In this document: piece after piece, positions 62,848 through 64,000 of the stretch
How positions within the stretch are numbered: position 1 is the stretch's first letter
Layout: each line of letters begins with the position of its first letter
Assembly (NCBI GenBank): GCA_002279355.1
Contig: NCBV01000010.1
Coordinates: forward strand, 38,329 to 102,328
Direction of reading: 5' to 3'
Length of the DNA: 64,000 nt
Source of the DNA: Acidiphilium sp. 37-60-79
GTDB taxonomy: Bacteria > Pseudomonadota > Alphaproteobacteria > Acetobacterales > Acetobacteraceae
The notes under the pieces: model-generated
What the model saw: only the letters and a program-made list of their open reading frames with translations
What the model was told of the DNA's origin: nothing
Database searches by the model: none
Made by a program: the position numbers and the translations under genes

Positions 62848-64000
62848 CCAATCCATGCTCGATTTCGACCTCGGCCCCGAAATCGACGCCCTGCGCGACT
62901 CCATCCGCCGCTTCGCCCAAGCCGAAATCGCCCCCCGCGCCGCCGCCATTGATCGCGATAACGATTTCCCCGCCGACCTCTGGCAAAAATTCGGCGCCAT
63001 GGGCCTGCTCGGCATCACCGTCCCCGAACAATATGGCGGCGCCGGCATGGGCTACCTCGCCCACACCATCGCCATGGAAGAAATCTCCCGCGCCTCCGCC
63101 TCCGTCGGCCTATCCTATGGCGCGCACTCCAATCTCTGCGTCAACCAAATCAACCTCAACGGCACCGAAGCCCAAAAACAAAAATACCTCCCCGCCCTGC
63201 TCGATGGCACCGCCATCGGCGCCCTCGCCATGAGCGAACCCAACGCCGGCTCCGACGTCGTCTCCATGCGCCTGCGCGCCGAAAAACACGGCAACACCTA
63301 CATCCTCAACGGCACCAAAATGTGGATCACCAACGGCCCCGACGCCGACACCCTCGTCGTCTACGCCAAAACCGACCCCGCCGCCGGCCCACGCGGCATC
63401 ACCGCCTTCATCATCGAAAAAACCACGCCAGGCTTCTCCTGCGCCCAAAAACTCGACAAGCTCGGTATGCGCGGCTCCAACACCGGCGAACTCGTGTTCG
63501 AAGACTGCATCATCCCCGAACAAAACATCCTCGGCGGCCTCGGTCGCGGCGTCAACGTCCTCATGAGCGGCCTCGATTACGAACGCGCCGTCCTCGCCGG
63601 TGGTCCCCTCGGCCTCATGCAAGCCGCCCTCGATATCGTCATCCCCTACGTCCACGAACGCGAACAATTCGGCCAAAAAATCGGCGAATTCCAACTCATC
63701 CAAGGCAAACTCGCCGACATGTACGTCACCCTCAGCGCCAGCCGCGCCTATGTCTACGCCGTCGCCAAATCCTGCGACCAAGGCAAAACCACCCGCAAAG
63801 ACGCCGCCGGCGCCATCCTCTACGCCGCTGAACGCGCCACCTGGATGGCCCTCGAAGCCATCCAATGCCTCGGCGGTAACGGCTACATCAACGATTACCC
63901 CACCGGCCGCCTGCTGCGCGACGCCAAACTCTACGAAATCGGCGCCGGAACCTCCGAAATCCGCCGCATGCTCATCGGCCGCGAACTCTACAAAGAAACC
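62834..64000 (+). CDS. ivd: Isovaleryl-CoA dehydrogenase, cut by the right edge
   Basis: 389 codons are open to the last base of the window, close to the full family length (~390), so only the stop or few residues are missing. N-terminal acyl-CoA dehydrogenase domain, [16 protein letters not shown] (131-146), and the catalytic base E250 in [16 protein letters not shown], the position specific to isovaleryl-CoA dehydrogenase (leucine degradation). [19 protein letters not shown] and a near-final [10 protein letters not shown] are standard. ATG 62834 has GGGAGA upstream. Electrons would pass to ETF and ETF-QO. Confidence 0.93.
   Translation, partial: MLANSQSMLDFDLGPEIDALRDSIRRFAQAEIAPRAAAIDRDNDFPADLWQKFGAMGLLGITVPEQYGGAGMGYLAHTIAMEEISRASASVGLSYGAHSNLCVNQINLNGTEAQKQKYLPALLDGTAIGALAMSEPNAGSDVVSMRLRAEKHGNTYILNGTKMWITNGPDADTLVVYAKTDPAAGPRGITAFIIEKTTPGFSCAQKLDKLGMRGSNTGELVFEDCIIPEQNILGGLGRGVNVLMSGLDYERAVLAGGPLGLMQAALDIVIPYVHEREQFGQKIGEFQLIQGKLADMYVTLSASRAYVYAVAKSCDQGKTTRKDAAGAILYAAERATWMALEAIQCLGGNGYINDYPTGRLLRDAKLYEIGAGTSEIRRMLIGRELYKET

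Noticed and set aside
1..64000. Search for CRISPR, tRNA, rRNA, integrase or transposase
   Set aside because: No repeat-spacer array, tRNA cloverleaf, rRNA segment or recombinase protein was recognised on either strand by reading.

Overview
The window is a GC-rich chromosomal segment of an alphaproteobacterium. The best fit is an acidophilic or acid-tolerant member of the Acetobacteraceae (Acidiphilium/Acidocella-like). This is an inference from GC-rich codon use, the rimP-nusA-ylxR-infB-rbfA order, the short autoprocessing SpeD next to SpeE, a GadB/GadC acid-resistance pair, and the style of several proteins. There are about 53 protein genes. I saw no rRNA, tRNA, CRISPR array, transposase or prophage. 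Most genes are housekeeping or central metabolism, with a few accessory patches between them.

Layout. 1-1362: 3' part of a glycine/threonine-rich repeat protein cut by the window edge. 1483-4433: type III polyketide synthase, methyltransferase and FAD oxidoreductase, a small natural-product operon. 4411-8862 (minus): thiE, class I aldolase, a hypothetical gene and ftsK. 8930-10491: amt with two terminators and a sigma-54 promoter. 10576-14194 (minus): sppA, DUF1489 and an orphan xanthine-dehydrogenase-type large subunit. 14321-17009: a four-gene cassette (Tat metallophosphoesterase, cupredoxin, ECF sigma, anti-sigma) bracketed by two ~340-360 bp direct repeats that each carry the 5' end of the xanthine dehydrogenase gene. 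17353-20308: gadB-gadC. 20517-27739: rimP-nusA-ylxR-infB-rbfA-tsaC translation operon, preceded by a terminator/antiterminator leader. 27838-30793: orphan PAAR protein and a compositionally distinct SDR/small protein/alcohol dehydrogenase group. 30898-33859: speE, speD and phenylacetate-CoA ligase. 33972-38532: CoA transferase, atypical SDR, amidase, metallo-beta-lactamase-fold hydrolase.

38540-64000: small proline/tyrosine-rich envelope protein; a coupled ferritin-like/methyltransferase pair; class I ribonucleotide reductase alpha; TPR glycosyltransferase; lytic transglycosylase; uracil-DNA glycosylase; ETF-ubiquinone oxidoreductase; a transglutaminase / ATP-grasp / alpha-E cluster with two versions of the ATP-grasp and alpha-E modules; a PEP-CTERM protein; SDR; pyruvate phosphate dikinase; glyS; glyQ; a small membrane protein; and an isovaleryl-CoA dehydrogenase that runs off the right edge.

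The most interesting parts are the ECF/cupredoxin/metallophosphoesterase cassette in its direct-repeat frame, the duplicated ATP-grasp/alpha-E/transglutaminase cluster (a predicted but biochemically undefined peptide-ligase system), and the mutually exclusive hairpins upstream of rimP. Much of the window, whichever strand is coding, has more C than G on the + strand; the 28.7-30.8 kb group reverses this, which suggests a different history.
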